Assembly (NCBI GenBank): GCA_014526335.1
Contig: JACTAT010000014.1
Location: 71,250 to 135,249, forward strand
Source of the DNA: Chrysaora quinquecirrha
Lineage: Eukaryota > Cnidaria > Scyphozoa > Semaeostomeae > Pelagiidae
Reading direction: 5' to 3'
DNA length: 64,000 bases
This document shows positions 21,538-32,682 of the stretch, piece by piece. The position numbers and the translations under genes are program-made. Every line of letters begins with the position of its first letter. Positions within the stretch are counted from its first letter, which is position 1. The notes under the pieces are model-generated. The model was not told the DNA's origin, made no database searches, and saw nothing but the letters and a program-made list of their open reading frames with translations.

Positions 21538-21967
21538 CTATTAACAAAGACAAAAAAGGAATATTTTTACTTCAGCAAATATGTAGAGACACTGTTCGCA
21601 AAATATACCATGTGCAGAATTCTAAGATGAAGGTGGGGTAGTGTGGTTGGCCACAATCGTGTCCCACATTCGACAGATAATGGTACGATGAGGTACCAAC
21701 TGTTCTTTAGGATAACAATTTCCACACGAATTTTGACTTCAAGCAATCATAAGGGGATTGGGTGGCTGTTTATGTTGATTAATAGGATCAAACTTCAAAG
21801 AAGACTTAACTGTTACCTTCTCTGCTAAACTTTATATAACCTTCGTACGTGATACGTAAAATCAGTCATTCCAATTATTAGAGTTGACTATAAGCAGCAA
21901 CAACGGGATTTTTTAGCTGTTTATTTTGATTAATTCGTCCAAACTTCACAGAAGACTTAGTTGTTAC

Positions 21968-22158
21968 CTTTGAGGTTGTATCTGCGCACTTTTCTATCAA
22001 CCCAAGCATGTCTTTTCTCTTCTCTTTCTGTTGTTTTACGTAACTCATTCGTATTAAATGGGACGAAACATCCGCTTTGAAATCATCAGCCATCTTCACT
22101 AGATCACCAAGAAGATCCCCATTTACCTTGGTGCAAGAAATGAAGGATCGATTCGAAG
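21968..22158 (-). CDS. CFAP46: CFAP46 exon 40
   Basis: Acceptor cttttag|CT, donor TCAAAG|GTAACA. Peptide GDLVKMADDFKADVSSHL aligns with the vertebrate AFSHLLACAQQFRKQTQ helix; the rest is charged. Starts by completing the codon left by exon 39. Confidence 0.88.
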
Positions 22159-23113
22159 CTAAAAGATTGAATACAAAAACATTTATTTTCGGTTTTCTAA
22201 GTAAGCTGTGTTAGAATATTGCTTAACTCCAAAACCGTCCAAAGTAGCTGGTGAGGACTTGAGAAAAAATCCCCCCATGTTCTTCCTTGAATCAAGCTTG
22301 TTAGGTTTGAGCGAGGTTAATGTCATTTTATGTCAATCATGCGTACACCCAAGGAGCATAGGCAGCACATATAATGATATGAACTCATTATGTTTATTAG
22401 TCTTATAGAATCGTACAGAGTAGACAGAGTAGAACTATCTCTTCATTGCAATGTCTGTTACTGTCTCCTTGTCCTGCCTCATTTGAACATTACACAAGTG
22501 TTTCACAGTCTTAATCACATACACTCAATGGAATAAACACAACAGTGATGTTGGAGAAGGGGTTTAACAGCGTTAGGGACATTTCTCGAAGATATGCATA
22601 AGCCTAACTTGTACCATCAAAAGGTTATTCTTAGTTAAACCCGGTTCAAATAAGATCGTAAGAGTCGGTGATGTGTCGCCAAACCATTCTTCCATCTTTA
22701 ATAACGATCAAATAAAAAGTGCTCCCATTCTACGGGAAACTGTCTGCGAATTACAGAATCAAATTTTCAGGAGAAGAAAACGTACGGAATGACTTTCCTT
22801 TGCTTGGTAAGTTTCATACATGTGAAAATTTTCCGACAATAGCTTAATCGGCGACGTCGGCAACACACATAAAGCTTCTTTGATCGGAAGAGTTGTAAGA
22901 GTCGAGAAAGTTGAACTCATTGCAGCTCCTCAGACGATCCTTCCGACTCACAATCAGCGCAGTCGCAATGAACGAAAGGAAGTGTTCCCGTTGGAATCGT
23001 GAGAACCACGCAGACTAGCAACGACGCTGTTACGGTCTTAGGGGAACCATGCTTTGCGTGAAATTCACATCGATTAAATATAGTCTTGCAAACAGTTAAA
23101 AAAGGAATAATAC

Positions 23114-23291
23114 CTCCACTAGCAGCATCTTTTTTCTTTCCAGTTTGCAACCCGATCCTTGGCTTTTCCATAATTGCACCATACAAGCGTGATTTGTCTG
23201 GCGAATGTTGTAGTATCACGAAGGTAATATTGAAAGGGATTTCTTTCAAGATTTCCATATGATTGCGAGATATATGCAGTCTTCGAAAAGC
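23114..23291 (-). CDS. CFAP46: CFAP46 exon 39, SRLYG block
   Basis: Acceptor atttacag|GC, donor GGAG|GTATTA. Peptide NITFVILQHSPDKSRLYGAI then MEKPRI is one of the clearest CFAP46 signatures (vertebrate [20 protein letters not shown]). Confidence 0.95.
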
Positions 23292-24097
23292 CTGTAAATA
23301 AATCAAGCTGAACTTTAGATAGAAGTTCTTGAATTTTTTGTCTTCAATCACAAAGTATGCTCTTTCTCAAAGTAAAGTAAAATTGCAGTTTTTAAGTCTG
23401 CTACAAGCCTAGGGCTACTCAGTAGACTTTACACATAACCCCTGGTCTGGATGCATTTTGCATACAGCAGGGTGCAGTACACAGTGCTCATAACAAGATA
23501 CCAACTGGGTATCTATTTATACACCTTGGTAGACAGAAGCACAATTTGTGTTAACAACTTGCTCCAGATTGTTATCTCTGCATTCAGAGGTGGAAAGACC
23601 ATGGCTCAAATCTACAACATTTGATTGTGAGTCCTGCACGCTTTACACTGCGCCATAAAGACCATCTCTTTCCGGACACTAAAAAACATTGCACCAAACA
23701 GTTGGCCATTGCCATTTACACTCAAAATGATGCTTTTGGTAAGCTAACATTTCGGTCAAGATATTCAATATCTCACTCAACATCATATTATCAAATTTTG
23801 AGTCAAGGTGCTGAATTTCTAAAACAAGGACTTGTTCATACAATAGTGATTTATAGAACCAAGGCACACTAAAGAACAAGGCAGATCTAGAGAACACATT
23901 CTCCTTCGAAGATAAGTGAATAACAGCTTATCAGCTTGATCAATCTGGTGTGAAATGTTGCATCTTTGAGCATTGGCAGATAATCCCCAGCAAAGTCATG
24001 TCATTTTCAGTTCATCGTAACGTTAAAAATTATTGGTCAAATCAACAGTAAAATTACCTTCAAGACAAAAAGTGACAAATATTTCAAGGGTACTTAC

Positions 24098-24271
24098 TTC
24101 TGACTCTGTAAGAAGAATATCTGAACTGAGACTAGCAGCACCAAATAGTTCATTAGACATGCTGTCACCTAAGACTTTTCGTTGCTGTGTAATTCCTGAT
24201 ATTCTTGACACATGTGGATCAAGTAGGGATCGCTGAGAGATCTGATTCAACATTCGTGAAGCAACTGCACT
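24098..24271 (-). CDS. CFAP46: CFAP46 exon 38
   Basis: Acceptor ttgtttag|AG, donor TCAGAA|GTAAGT, phase 0 both ends. Peptide SAVASRMLNQISQRSLLDPH, then a Ser-rich segment ending DILLTESE. It occupies the place of the vertebrate [20 protein letters not shown] region. Confidence 0.85.
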
Positions 24272-24397
24272 CTAAACAAGAAAGCAAAACAATATGATGC
24301 AGGAAAGAGAAAACAAACAAACAAACAAACAAAGTCAGACATGAGCTTGAGCTTCTGCTTTTGAAAAGAAACTTTGAATTTATTCTATTTATTTTTA

Positions 24398-24835
24398 GGC
24401 CCTAGCCGTAGGATCAAACATTGTTTGTCGAACATCTGAAACGTGCTTGTCATGCAAAATATTTTTCCGTTTTGCAACATTGCTTGTTAAAAATTTTTTG
24501 GTTACGACAAGCAGAAAATGATTTTGAAGTTTCTTAAACCATTGCCCAGTAATTATGCCTGTCAAGCAATGTTTTGCGACGTGGCGAAAAGGTCATACAA
24601 TGCTTGTAAAAGCTAAAATCTCAAAGTGCTTGCGAAACAAAATGTTTTGCCGTTTGCCCACGAGAGAAGATTTTTGGTTGTGACAAGTAAAAAATGTTTT
24701 TGATGTTTGTCAACACAATTGACAAGCAATTCTGTTTCACAGCCAATGTTTTGTGACGTGGCCATATGATCAAACTTTTCTTGTAAGGCGAATCTAAAAT
24801 GTTTACCAACGATGTATGATCGTTTTACCAGGACC
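24398..24835. mobile_element. MITE-C family copy, 438 bp
   Basis: Ends GGCCCTAG and CCAGGACC, inside a TA-flanked context. The body carries the family words ATCAAACATTGTTTGTCGAA, GACAAGCA and AATGTTTTGYGACGTGGC. Longest copy of the family in the window; intronic. Confidence 0.7.
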
Positions 24836-24900
24836 TAATACTGCCAAAAGCTCTAAAAGATACTAATGGATTCAGAAACCATCATAATAACAACAGTTAC

Positions 24901-25080
24901 CTGGTACAATGCAAGAAATTGACAAGATGCAGAAGTTTCCCTGTTGCCAATACATTCAACAAAACAATGAGATATTTCGGCAGTAAGGTCATTGAAGCCA
25001 CCACGCAGGGCCATCTGGGTCGCCTGCATCAAGCACTCTGCTGCTTGTGTAATGTACATTGTATATTCAGCGTATTTTCT
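24901..25080 (-). CDS. CFAP46: CFAP46 exon 37
   Basis: Acceptor ccttttag|AG, donor TACCAG|GTAACT, 60 codons, phase 0. Peptide ITQAAECLMQATQMALRGGF, then CFVECIGN and CQFLALYQ, match vertebrate ...ASEVLLQCLQVALGSG / MVECVG / CQFLALSQ. Confidence 0.95.
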
Positions 25081-25289
25081 CTAAAAGGAAACATATAATA
25101 ATACATAAAAATTTTCCTACCCCACGGTCTCCCTGTGGTTCAGCCCTAGAAAGCTTTCATGATAGCCGTGTGTACTGCTGCTCACAGACAGAAATCGCAA
25201 GAACCTACCCACAACCTGCACGTGTGACATCTTCTAATGAGTTCATTCACTGTTTTGTAAAAAACGTGATAGGCAATAGTAACGAGTAC

Positions 25290-25484
25290 CTTAATAGGTT
25301 CCAACTTTTCTTTCTTTCTAATCAATTCAGCATTAAGCTGGATTCCTGACTGTTTAAGATCTCTATCCGTCTCAGCTTCTTGGCCCATCTCACTCTGATT
25401 ATACGACAACACATCATCATTCCGACTTTCATCTTCTGTTCTCACTTCTGTTTCAGTTTTAGTGCCCGAGGGCACCTCCTTTAA
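25290..25484 (-). CDS. CFAP46: CFAP46 exon 36, acidic linker
   Basis: Acceptor ctcttacag|TT, donor ATTAAG|GTACTC, 65 codons. Rich in Glu, Asp, Thr and Ser, ending NAELIRKKEKLEPIK. The vertebrate protein has a comparable charged linker before the exon-37 block. Confidence 0.85.
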
Positions 25485-25983
25485 CTGTAAGAGTAAAATC
25501 AGTTATTTGTCTTTCATTTTGCATATAACATTAAGTCAGCTTTTGTTCCAGATACTATGTATTAGTGATAAATAATTTATTGTTCCATGGTAAACGTATC
25601 CTGCTAAAACGCTTAAAATCTGTAAGCACGTAGTTTTAGCTAACTTGATCGATCCGTATAACGCATTTCGTTAGTGAAGATTATCATAAAATTGGCGAAT
25701 GCTTAGCAACGGTTATGGTGTTCAAAATATCACCAATTTAGCCTTGCTTTTCTCACTGGTCCATGTCGATCCGCATTCGCCATTATTATTCGAATTACAA
25801 GGTCCGGCAAATGGTCATGTTAACTTGCACTTTTTGTCTTTTAGAGGACAGAGAGAGGCCTTCCTTTCTGGTTGAGAGAATACCAGAGATCGTAAATTTA
25901 TGAAAATCACAGGCATTAACATAATCAATTTCATAACCTAGCTGTTACATATGTTATTTACAGTAAAAGATGAATGAAGATAC

Positions 25984-26067
25984 CTTAATATCTTGAACAT
26001 ATTCTTGCACATCAGGAAACGTCTGCAGCGCAATCTGGTGCAAGCATTTTCCAAGATACAAGGCAGC
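25984..26067 (-). CDS. CFAP46: CFAP46 exon 35
   Basis: Acceptor ctctttcag|GC, donor ATTAAG|GTATCT, 28 codons. Peptide AALYLGKCLHQIALQTFPDV resembles the vertebrate [20 protein letters not shown] helix. Confidence 0.88.
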
Positions 26068-26467
26068 CTGAAAGAGCGATAAGCTTTAGTTATTACTTTA
26101 GCTGATTGATTAGCTTTTGCTATTTCTTTTTATCTCCTGAACGCAAAAGGTGTCCCTAAATAGCTTTGGAATAGAACTGATCTCTTTGGACGCACTTGCT
26201 CGTGATCATTGCCCAGCATGGCCTGCAGAATCACCAACAAACGTGCCAATACCGCGAGACCCGAGCCAATTCAACATCCTTTTCCGCATCCACAAATGCC
26301 TGTCTGATGTGTGGGAGAACCTTCCGGCTCGCATCAGCCTTGTGACGTCGTGGTAATCCTCGCCTCGAAGGACAGACATGAAATGCGTTGAACGTACAAG
26401 GTAATAAGCATGAAAAATTGATTGGTCAAAAAAAAAACATCAAAAAAATGAAATTTAAACCACGTAC

Positions 26468-26546
26468 CTTAGTTCTCAACCTTGGAAATTTGCCACAGTT
26501 GGAATAAAGAAACGTAAGCATGACCAGAACCTCTTCAGCGGCAATG
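26468..26546 (-). CDS. CFAP46: CFAP46 exon 34
   Basis: Acceptor ttttttag|CA, donor ACTAAG|GTACGT. Peptide IAAEEVLVMLTFLYSNCGKF is a hydrophobic TPR-type helix. Phases fit exons 33 and 35. Confidence 0.8.
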
Positions 26547-26694
26547 CTAAAAAACAATTATTTTCGATAACACTGTAATGATAATAGTTTATGTTTCTTA
26601 CCTATGATACACTGTAGCACTTATGAACACTTAAGTCAAGACGAAGGGGATACATAGAAAGTTTTGAAATTATTCACTCATATCTAATATATAC

Positions 26695-26742
26695 CATTCG
26701 GAATAGTAGGCTTCAGTCCATTCATGTATCCAAGCAAAAAGG
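26695..26742 (-). CDS. CFAP46: CFAP46 exon 33, small
   Basis: Acceptor tgtttag|CC, donor GAATG|GTATAT. Peptide LFAWIHEWTEAYYSEW is Trp-rich. Identification rests on exact phase on both sides rather than on similarity. Confidence 0.7.
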
Positions 26743-26838
26743 CTAAACACAGCCTTGGGAATACAATAAAGACCAGACTAAGACCAGAAATAAAATTAAT
26801 TCACAAAATAAAAGTAAAAAGGGAATAACTTTGCATAC

Positions 26839-26909
26839 TTTGTGACATCGTTCCACTGTCTTTCCTCATCTGATAGAACAGGAGTCACCGAAACGAATTC
26901 TTCGACCAT
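26839..26909 (-). CDS. CFAP46: CFAP46 exon 32
   Basis: Acceptor tttcttag|AT, donor CACAAA|GTATGC. Peptide MVEEFVSVTPVLSDEERQW fills the place of vertebrate LADYLQNTSDYTSVGLQW. Confidence 0.8.
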
Positions 26910-27664
26910 CTAAGAAATGGAATTAGCATCACGTTAGTTTTCCGAAGGTACAACATCGTACCAATCGATGTGGCCTTAGATATCAAACCATTCAACTGTA
27001 TTTCTCAAATCTGCTATTGCTTTATAAACTTAAGCTTAAGGCAAATCTATTTGTTCTTTCCTAATTTTCGTTCTTTTGCATACGACCAGCAATGTATGTG
27101 GTACGTAAAATGGATGATAGTAGTCAGAGGTAGCCCGAAGGTTCCTATTTCGTTAACGGCTATCGTTAAAAGATTATGGTGGCGGTCGTCGCCATAACTC
27201 TCCATGATCTGTGAACTACGTAGCTATCCTCATCCCTACTCTAATGATCTATAGGTATGATCCAAAATCCCGCGACTCGTGGGGGGGGGGGGAATTCTAC
27301 CATTAGACTGCCCGATAGCTGGGTGACTGGGCCAGACATATGATCATTGGCATCATACACACCAAACTATTACGGAGTATTTCAGCATCACCAACACACT
27401 GGACCAGCAATCCTTCAACTGCGTTGGCAGTTTTCATTTACATTATGGGTTGTGCAGGCAGGGAGTTTTTATAAATGTATTTGTTATCTTTTTATCGCTA
27501 AAGTTGCCATATTGCAACCAGCCATTCAGCCGTACGGATGGATAAGATAAATGATGCAAAAATTGAACGACTTTTGAAAAATTTGCTTCCATAAATAAAA
27601 GAGCATTGATAGGATAGAGATTTCAGTGAATGATAGAAAAACCATCAATGTTACTTTCTTTTAC

Positions 27665-27811
27665 CTTATGCAGACTATCTTTTCTAGCAAGTAGCTCAGC
27701 TTTCCTTTTTATATCGAAAGTCATCTCTTTAAGAATATCGAATAAAACTTCCACAGCATTTAGTAATGACTCGAACATTTCCCACTCAGCCTGCATACAA
27801 ATGTTTGCACT
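27665..27811 (-). CDS. CFAP46: CFAP46 exon 31
   Basis: Acceptor attttctag|AG, donor CATAAG|GTAAAA, 49 codons, phase 0. Peptide EWEMFESLLNAVEVLFDILK then KAELLARKDSLHK: amphipathic helices matching the vertebrate MALDMLQFIWEEA region by position. Confidence 0.82.
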
Positions 27812-28159
27812 CTAGAAAATTAAAGATAACAACTTTAAACTAAATGCTAAGCGGTGCTTTATTAAAATTTAGCAGTTCTTAAGGATGGTGGACCTTTGAT
27901 TAAATGTCAATTAAATTTGCTTGGAGAGTTTACTTAACCAAATTGTATTGCTATGTTGGTTCCTTATTCACGTAATACAAAGTGAATAAAGCTAAACGCC
28001 TTGAATTCTCGAGTCTAGGACATCAACACATCTTGTCAAAGAATTTCATCTGGGAATGGAGTTAAAGGTCGTAGTGAGTAAATAGAGATTGCAGTTAAAA
28101 CAAAAGTACAGTTCTATTTCAGGCTTTTGAAGAAAAAAAGGCAAAAGGAACTAAAATTA

Positions 28160-28230
28160 TGCATTGGCGGGGAATCGAACCCCGGTCTCCCGCGTGGCAG
28201 GCGAGAATTCTACCACTGAACCACCAATGC
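28160..28230 (-). tRNA. tRNA-Gly (anticodon GCC)
   Basis: The minus strand folds as a complete cloverleaf. The acceptor stem GCATTGG pairs with CCAATGC, with A as discriminator. The D arm has AGTGGTAG, the anticodon loop is CTGCCAC with anticodon GCC, and the T arm is CGGGG-TTCGATT-CCCCG. A TTTT run lies a few bases downstream as a Pol III terminator. There is no intron. It lies in the same orientation inside the CFAP46 intron between exons 31 and 30. Confidence 0.97.
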
Positions 28231-28877
28231 GATATCATAGTCCTGGTAAAGACCGTATTTGAATGCTGGGTCATATACAACCCGCAAAACCATTACCTGT
28301 CCATGACCTGTTTCCAACGGGCGAATATCCGTCGTATATTAGGTCAGGGGGTACTTCTGTTGTTCATTATAATACACGTGCCGCCCAAATGGGCTACTTT
28401 TCAGTGACAATCTCCCTGCACATTGGCTTGTTTTTCGTAAAAAATATCTACACATGACAAGTATTCTAACAAAAACTTAAGAAATGGGTAGCTTTTCTAA
28501 GCATGATTGTAGTTTTTGCATTAAGAGTCATCAAAATGGTACAAATCGGTTAAATATGTGTTGGTTATTAGCGCAAAAGCCTTTCTCCATATTTAGAATT
28601 TACTGTGTTAAACGGCATTCGAATTCGGTCCCCAAATTTGATATATTGGTACAAATAGGTACAAAATTTCTTTGCTTTCTATAGATGGATCCATGCGAGT
28701 AATTATAGTAGGCATGGGTAGATTTGGAAAGCCTGGGCGGCACGTGAAATATTTTAACAATGAAGTACCCCTATATTTTAATCCCTATATTTTGAAGCAT
28801 ATAGAATCGTCACCATTCGTGTGCTTCTAATGAAAATTTCAATATTCTTAATGAAAATTGTTTATTGTGACAATTAC

Positions 28878-28958
28878 CTCGTTTACTGCAGAAACACCTT
28901 TGATCCTTGAAAATGTTTTCTTCGATAAATCAACTCCTTCTTTGGCAATTTGCAGACA
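28878..28958 (-). CDS. CFAP46: CFAP46 exon 30
   Basis: Acceptor gttctag|TG, donor AACGAG|GTAATT, 27 codons. Peptide CLQIAKEGVDLSKKTFSRIK resembles vertebrate [20 protein letters not shown]. Confidence 0.85.
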
Positions 28959-29184
28959 CTAGAACAACATTAGTTTAAAATATATACTAGTGCAAAAAAG
29001 GAGTCAGAATATCTAACACAACAATTATTCCAACACATTGTACAACATATTGCGAAACAATGCCATGTTGTATGAGAATGTTGCAGCAAACATACAGTAA
29101 CCTTGGAACCTTGCTGCTAACATAGCATCCTTGTGTGTCGTTCGCCTGCATCTATAAACAAAGCTGCTTTAAACTTTTGCGATA

Positions 29185-29560
29185 CACTTTTTTTAATAAG
29201 CAACCGCTCAATAAGCAACTAGGGCTGAACTTACCTTAACATTAAGCAATTTGAGGGCTCAATTGAATTCTGTAAGCAGCTAAGAAGTCAAACAACCAAG
29301 CTTATAGGCTTTCCTGATGTTAGGAAATTGTTTGTTTTGCATGTTGAAGTTCTTTAGCTAACGTTTTTCCACTTACTGTTTCCCAAAAGTCGTGTTATAG
29401 GCCTAACAGTTGACGATTTTGACCCGCAAAGTCAGGGGTGGTTGTTAGGTAAAAAGGTTTAAGTAACTTTTAAGCAACTTTGAGGGCTGAAATGTCTAAA
29501 ATTTTAAGCAACTTTGAGGGCTTTGACAAAAGTCAAGCTGCTTATTAAAAAAAATAAGTG
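29185..29560. mobile_element. TA-flanked MITE, about 380 bp, copy 3
   Basis: Ends CACTTTTTTTAATAAGC and GCTTATTAAAAAAAATAAGTG are inverted repeats, with TA at 29,183-29,184 and 29,561-29,562. Length (376 bp) and termini match the copies at 1,303 and 3,429. Internally, AAGCAACTTTGAGGGCT is repeated. Confidence 0.75.
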
Positions 29561-30009
29561 TATTATATTTCATTCCTTTGTTCGCTGTGTTCTTATTGAA
29601 TACACTCAAACTTAGCAACTGAATTAGCTACTATACGAAAGGTTGGCACCTGGCCTAAGTTACCGAAACATACCTATGAGAACAAATTCCACCACAAATA
29701 AATAATTTCAGCTGCCCCATTCACAAATGCAGAACGCCTTTCTCTCTTATCAGACCTCAACAGTGACATGTTTGAGAATCGAACCGGGTTTTCTTGCGTG
29801 AGAGGCACAAGCTATTCAGTCTAGATGCTTTTTGACGTATGTTCGTTCCCTACTATCCATCCATATTTCAGTTGGGTTAGAGAAATGAAGCAGGCATCTT
29901 TTATAAAGTGAGGGCCGTACCACCGTAACTATATACCTTCTCAGTAGCCCAAAAGTACCAATCGCTTTAATGCAAACTGCTATAGAAAGTATTTTCTTGA
30001 AAAACGTAC

Positions 30010-30150
30010 CTTTACAAGCAACGACTTTTTACTCTGAGGGTTTGCAGTAGCGATTTCTTTTCTCAATAGCAACCACTGAACTTTCATAGCTTTTAATGCA
30101 TCTCGAGGGTAACCAAGCTTCACAAAGACGTCATGACAGCTTGTTAGAAA
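30010..30150 (-). CDS. CFAP46: CFAP46 exon 29
   Basis: Acceptor ttctttcag|TT, donor GTAAAG|GTACGT, 47 codons. Peptide VFVKLGYPRDALKAMKVQWL continues LLRKEIATANPQSKKSLL. It occupies the vertebrate LLEIERKFIDCG...LERAKIKRL region. Confidence 0.85.
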
Positions 30151-30417
30151 CTGAAAGAAATAGAAAATTGAAAAACAGAACTGAAGTCCGGAAGACGCGC
30201 TCCAAGACCATTTCTCAGAGTCTTTTCAAACAAAGATACCGAGTGAAGAAATAAAAAGACAGAAAGATGTCATAGAAAGATGTACAGAAATAAGGATATA
30301 ACCAGAAAGACAGATAGGGTACATCCTTAAGAGAATAGTATTCAAAACCTTTGAAAAATATAAAACAGGAATAACAATTTCATGCGGTATCAGGATCAAA
30401 ACTTTAAAAGGCATTAC

Positions 30418-30483
30418 CTGATTCGCTTCAGTTCTACTTTTTCCATAAGAGGATCTTTCGAATTCACCATATACTCGGCAAGC
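30418..30483 (-). CDS. CFAP46: CFAP46 exon 28
   Basis: Acceptor tcgctag|GC, donor AATCAG|GTAATG, 22 codons. Peptide ACRVYGEFERSSYGKSRTEA in phase 0, leading directly into exon 29. Confidence 0.75.
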
Positions 30484-30829
30484 CTAGCGAATACATTTAT
30501 GGTCACAAAGATGTTGCAAGGTATGGCATTCAGAGGATTTCAAGCTTGTTGGAATAATATTTTTTAAACCAAAATCTCTGCTAAAAGTGTTGGAGGCCCT
30601 TGCTAAATTAACTTTGATTGAGCACAATTCCTTCTTTTTAGTTCCATTAATACAATTCCCAAGAACATCTCTTAGCAGCCTTCGCAGGTGCTAGTAAAAG
30701 CATGTCCGACAAAATAGGAAGATAGCTTGAGAAATAATGACTTTTATTGCTGTTTCAAGCTGTCTACTATCGTACATCTATAATGTATTTCGTCACATTG
30801 TATTAATATATATGAAACAGTAATGTCTT

Positions 30830-31045
30830 GCACTCATGGTACTGTTTATGCTGTATTGACTTGTATTGTATTGTATTCTACATGGTACAGTATTCTGTTA
30901 TATTGTATTGCGGTTTATTGTATTGTATGGTATGGTATTGCATTGTATTGTATTGTATTGTAGTGTATTGTATTGTATTGTATTGTATTATTGCATTGCA
31001 ATATTGAAGTATATTGCATAGTATTACGTTATATTGCATTATATT
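30830..31045. repeat. TATTG pentanucleotide repeat
   Basis: TGTATTGTATTGTATT runs with interruptions, in the intron between exons 28 and 27. Comparable in kind to the TAGTG satellite at 15.2-15.9 kb but with a different unit. Confidence 0.9.
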
Positions 31046-31213
31046 GTTTGTCCTGGCCTGCCTTACTGTTTTGAACTTGCGTGTAATTATCATATTGTCT
31101 GGCATTTTCTTGAATAGTTGTTCGAAGTATATTCTATGCAATACATGCCTTTACCTTTGTCCAATTTAAGTTTTATATTATTTAACTTAACAGTTTCAAA
31201 AAATTGAAGATAC

Positions 31214-31324
31214 CAACCTCAGTTCGAAAACAGCTGCCATATACGTTGCAAGGGATGACTGATTAGGCACTGTTTCCTTTAGATCTTGCAAGGTGTCTAA
31301 AGCACTTTTCAATGTTGCAACGGC
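31214..31324 (-). CDS. CFAP46: CFAP46 exon 27
   Basis: Acceptor tcacag|GC. Of two donors, AGGTTG|GTATCT (used here) keeps phase 0 into exon 28, while AG|GTTGGT would not. Peptide AVATLKSALDTLQDLKETVP then LATYMAAVFELRL matches vertebrate [33 protein letters not shown]. Confidence 0.83.
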
Positions 31325-31610
31325 CTGTGAAAAGAAAGAAGGTAATTACGGTTACAAGTTCGAATAGCGCAGTGCTACAGTTAGTTATAGAAAAAACCTC
31401 TTGTCTTTCCTTCTTTAAGGAATGGTATCCCATTAGGTGTAATAACTCCTCGAAAATTGGGGACCACTGAATAACCGAGTCTAATCTAGGCAATGCGACA
31501 GCGGGCCTTCCTCTCGATGTTTTCACATCTCGATGTTTTCACATCAGCTTGAAACAAAGATCCAGAATTTGACCGCATTCCAAGTAAGGCAATGCATGAG
31601 AGCTTAAGTT

Positions 31611-31767
31611 ACCGTATTAGACATGATATCCACCAATTATCACGACAAGCCTTTGATATTTAGTAGGGCAACGTTTCGGGAGAGATCTGTCGTTGCTCTA
31701 CTAACGTTGCCCTACTAAATATCAAAGGCTTGTCATGATAAGTTGTGACTATCATATCTAATACGGT
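31611..31767. mobile_element. Near-perfect palindrome, 157 bp
   Basis: Arms of about 65 bp: ACCGTATTAG...GATATTTAGTAGGGCAACGT and the complement, separated by about 25 bp. It has the form of a minimal foldback MITE or a long hairpin precursor. It lies in the intron between exons 27 and 26, so the hairpin would be present in CFAP46 pre-mRNA. Confidence 0.85.
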
Positions 31768-32026
31768 GTCAGAAACAGCCTTGATAAGTCCGAATATATT
31801 TACTCTAGAGCTAAAGTTATTATTTTGGGAATTTTTCGGACAGTTTTTTGCTTAATAAAAACAGGCAAAAATCTGTGATTTTGGAAGCTCATGTACGTGA
31901 CACAACAGAACGTTCACAAGAAAACCTTAAGGGGATTGCAGACAGCCCCAGTAGGGTAAGGGTTAAACATAAGCCATCAAATTATAATTAACATCAGGAT
32001 ATAAGAAAATATTGTTTAAAACATAC

Positions 32027-32149
32027 TTTATCTCCTCCTTGGATTTCTGGATGGCAATGAAACGTTGTTGAAGTGTTCAAAGAACAAGAGTACGTATCAA
32101 CTTTTAGGAGGATCACTTTTTGCCAGAACTTGAGATTACTTTCAAAATC
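32027..32149 (-). CDS. CFAP46: CFAP46 exon 26
   Basis: Acceptor ttaatcag|GA, donor GATAAA|GTATGT, 41 codons. Peptide NLKFWQKVILLKVDTYSC matches vertebrate EEFWYNSTLTLAEALLSM. Confidence 0.85.
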
Positions 32150-32574
32150 CTGATTAAAACACAATTTCCGAGGTCAGCAGTCAATTTAGAAAGTTAACAA
32201 TTGAAACATAAAGTTTACATTTTGATACGATGATACAAAAATGTTATCTGGACACTAATCAAGTTTTCCTTATTCTTCTGCAAAGTTTAGTTTTTGAAAA
32301 GTCTTTCATTCTTTCGTTCGCGTTGTCAGTTGTCATGTTATTTTACGATGTTATATGATTCCAACTCGTTATTTCTTACAGTATAACGGTATTATGTTTG
32401 GCCAGGTGCTTGATTTTATTTATCAAGTTTAAGTTATCCAACGTGCCTGCTTCTTTCTGTTATTTTAAAGCCCGTCGGATGGGACAAGTTTCCATTGAAC
32501 TTCACACAGATGTCGACTTAGATAGAGTTGACTTTGACTGCAGAAAGCTAAATAGCCAAGGCAGAGCCACTTAC

Positions 32575-32682
32575 TTCAAGTTGTTCAAGGTATGAGATGA
32601 CTTTTCCCCAGTTGTTTTCATGAAAAGCTATCACAGCATAGCTGTAAGATATCATAGCCAATATATGTTTGTCGTTGAAGGC
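32575..32682 (-). CDS. CFAP46: CFAP46 exon 25
   Basis: Acceptor tttgtag|GC, donor CTTGAA|GTAAGT, 36 codons. TPR-type helices HILAMISYSYAVIAFHENNW and GKVISYLEQLE, matching vertebrate [26 protein letters not shown]. Confidence 0.87.

Noticed and set aside
27270..27320. Second tRNA-like sequence (AATTCTACCATTAGACTGCC on plus, after a G run)
   Set aside because: Only a D-arm-like fragment; no acceptor pairing or T arm. At most a tRNA fossil.
28159..28407. Plus-strand frame starting MHWRGIEPRSPAWQ
   Set aside because: It is the antisense of the tRNA-Gly gene continued into intron.
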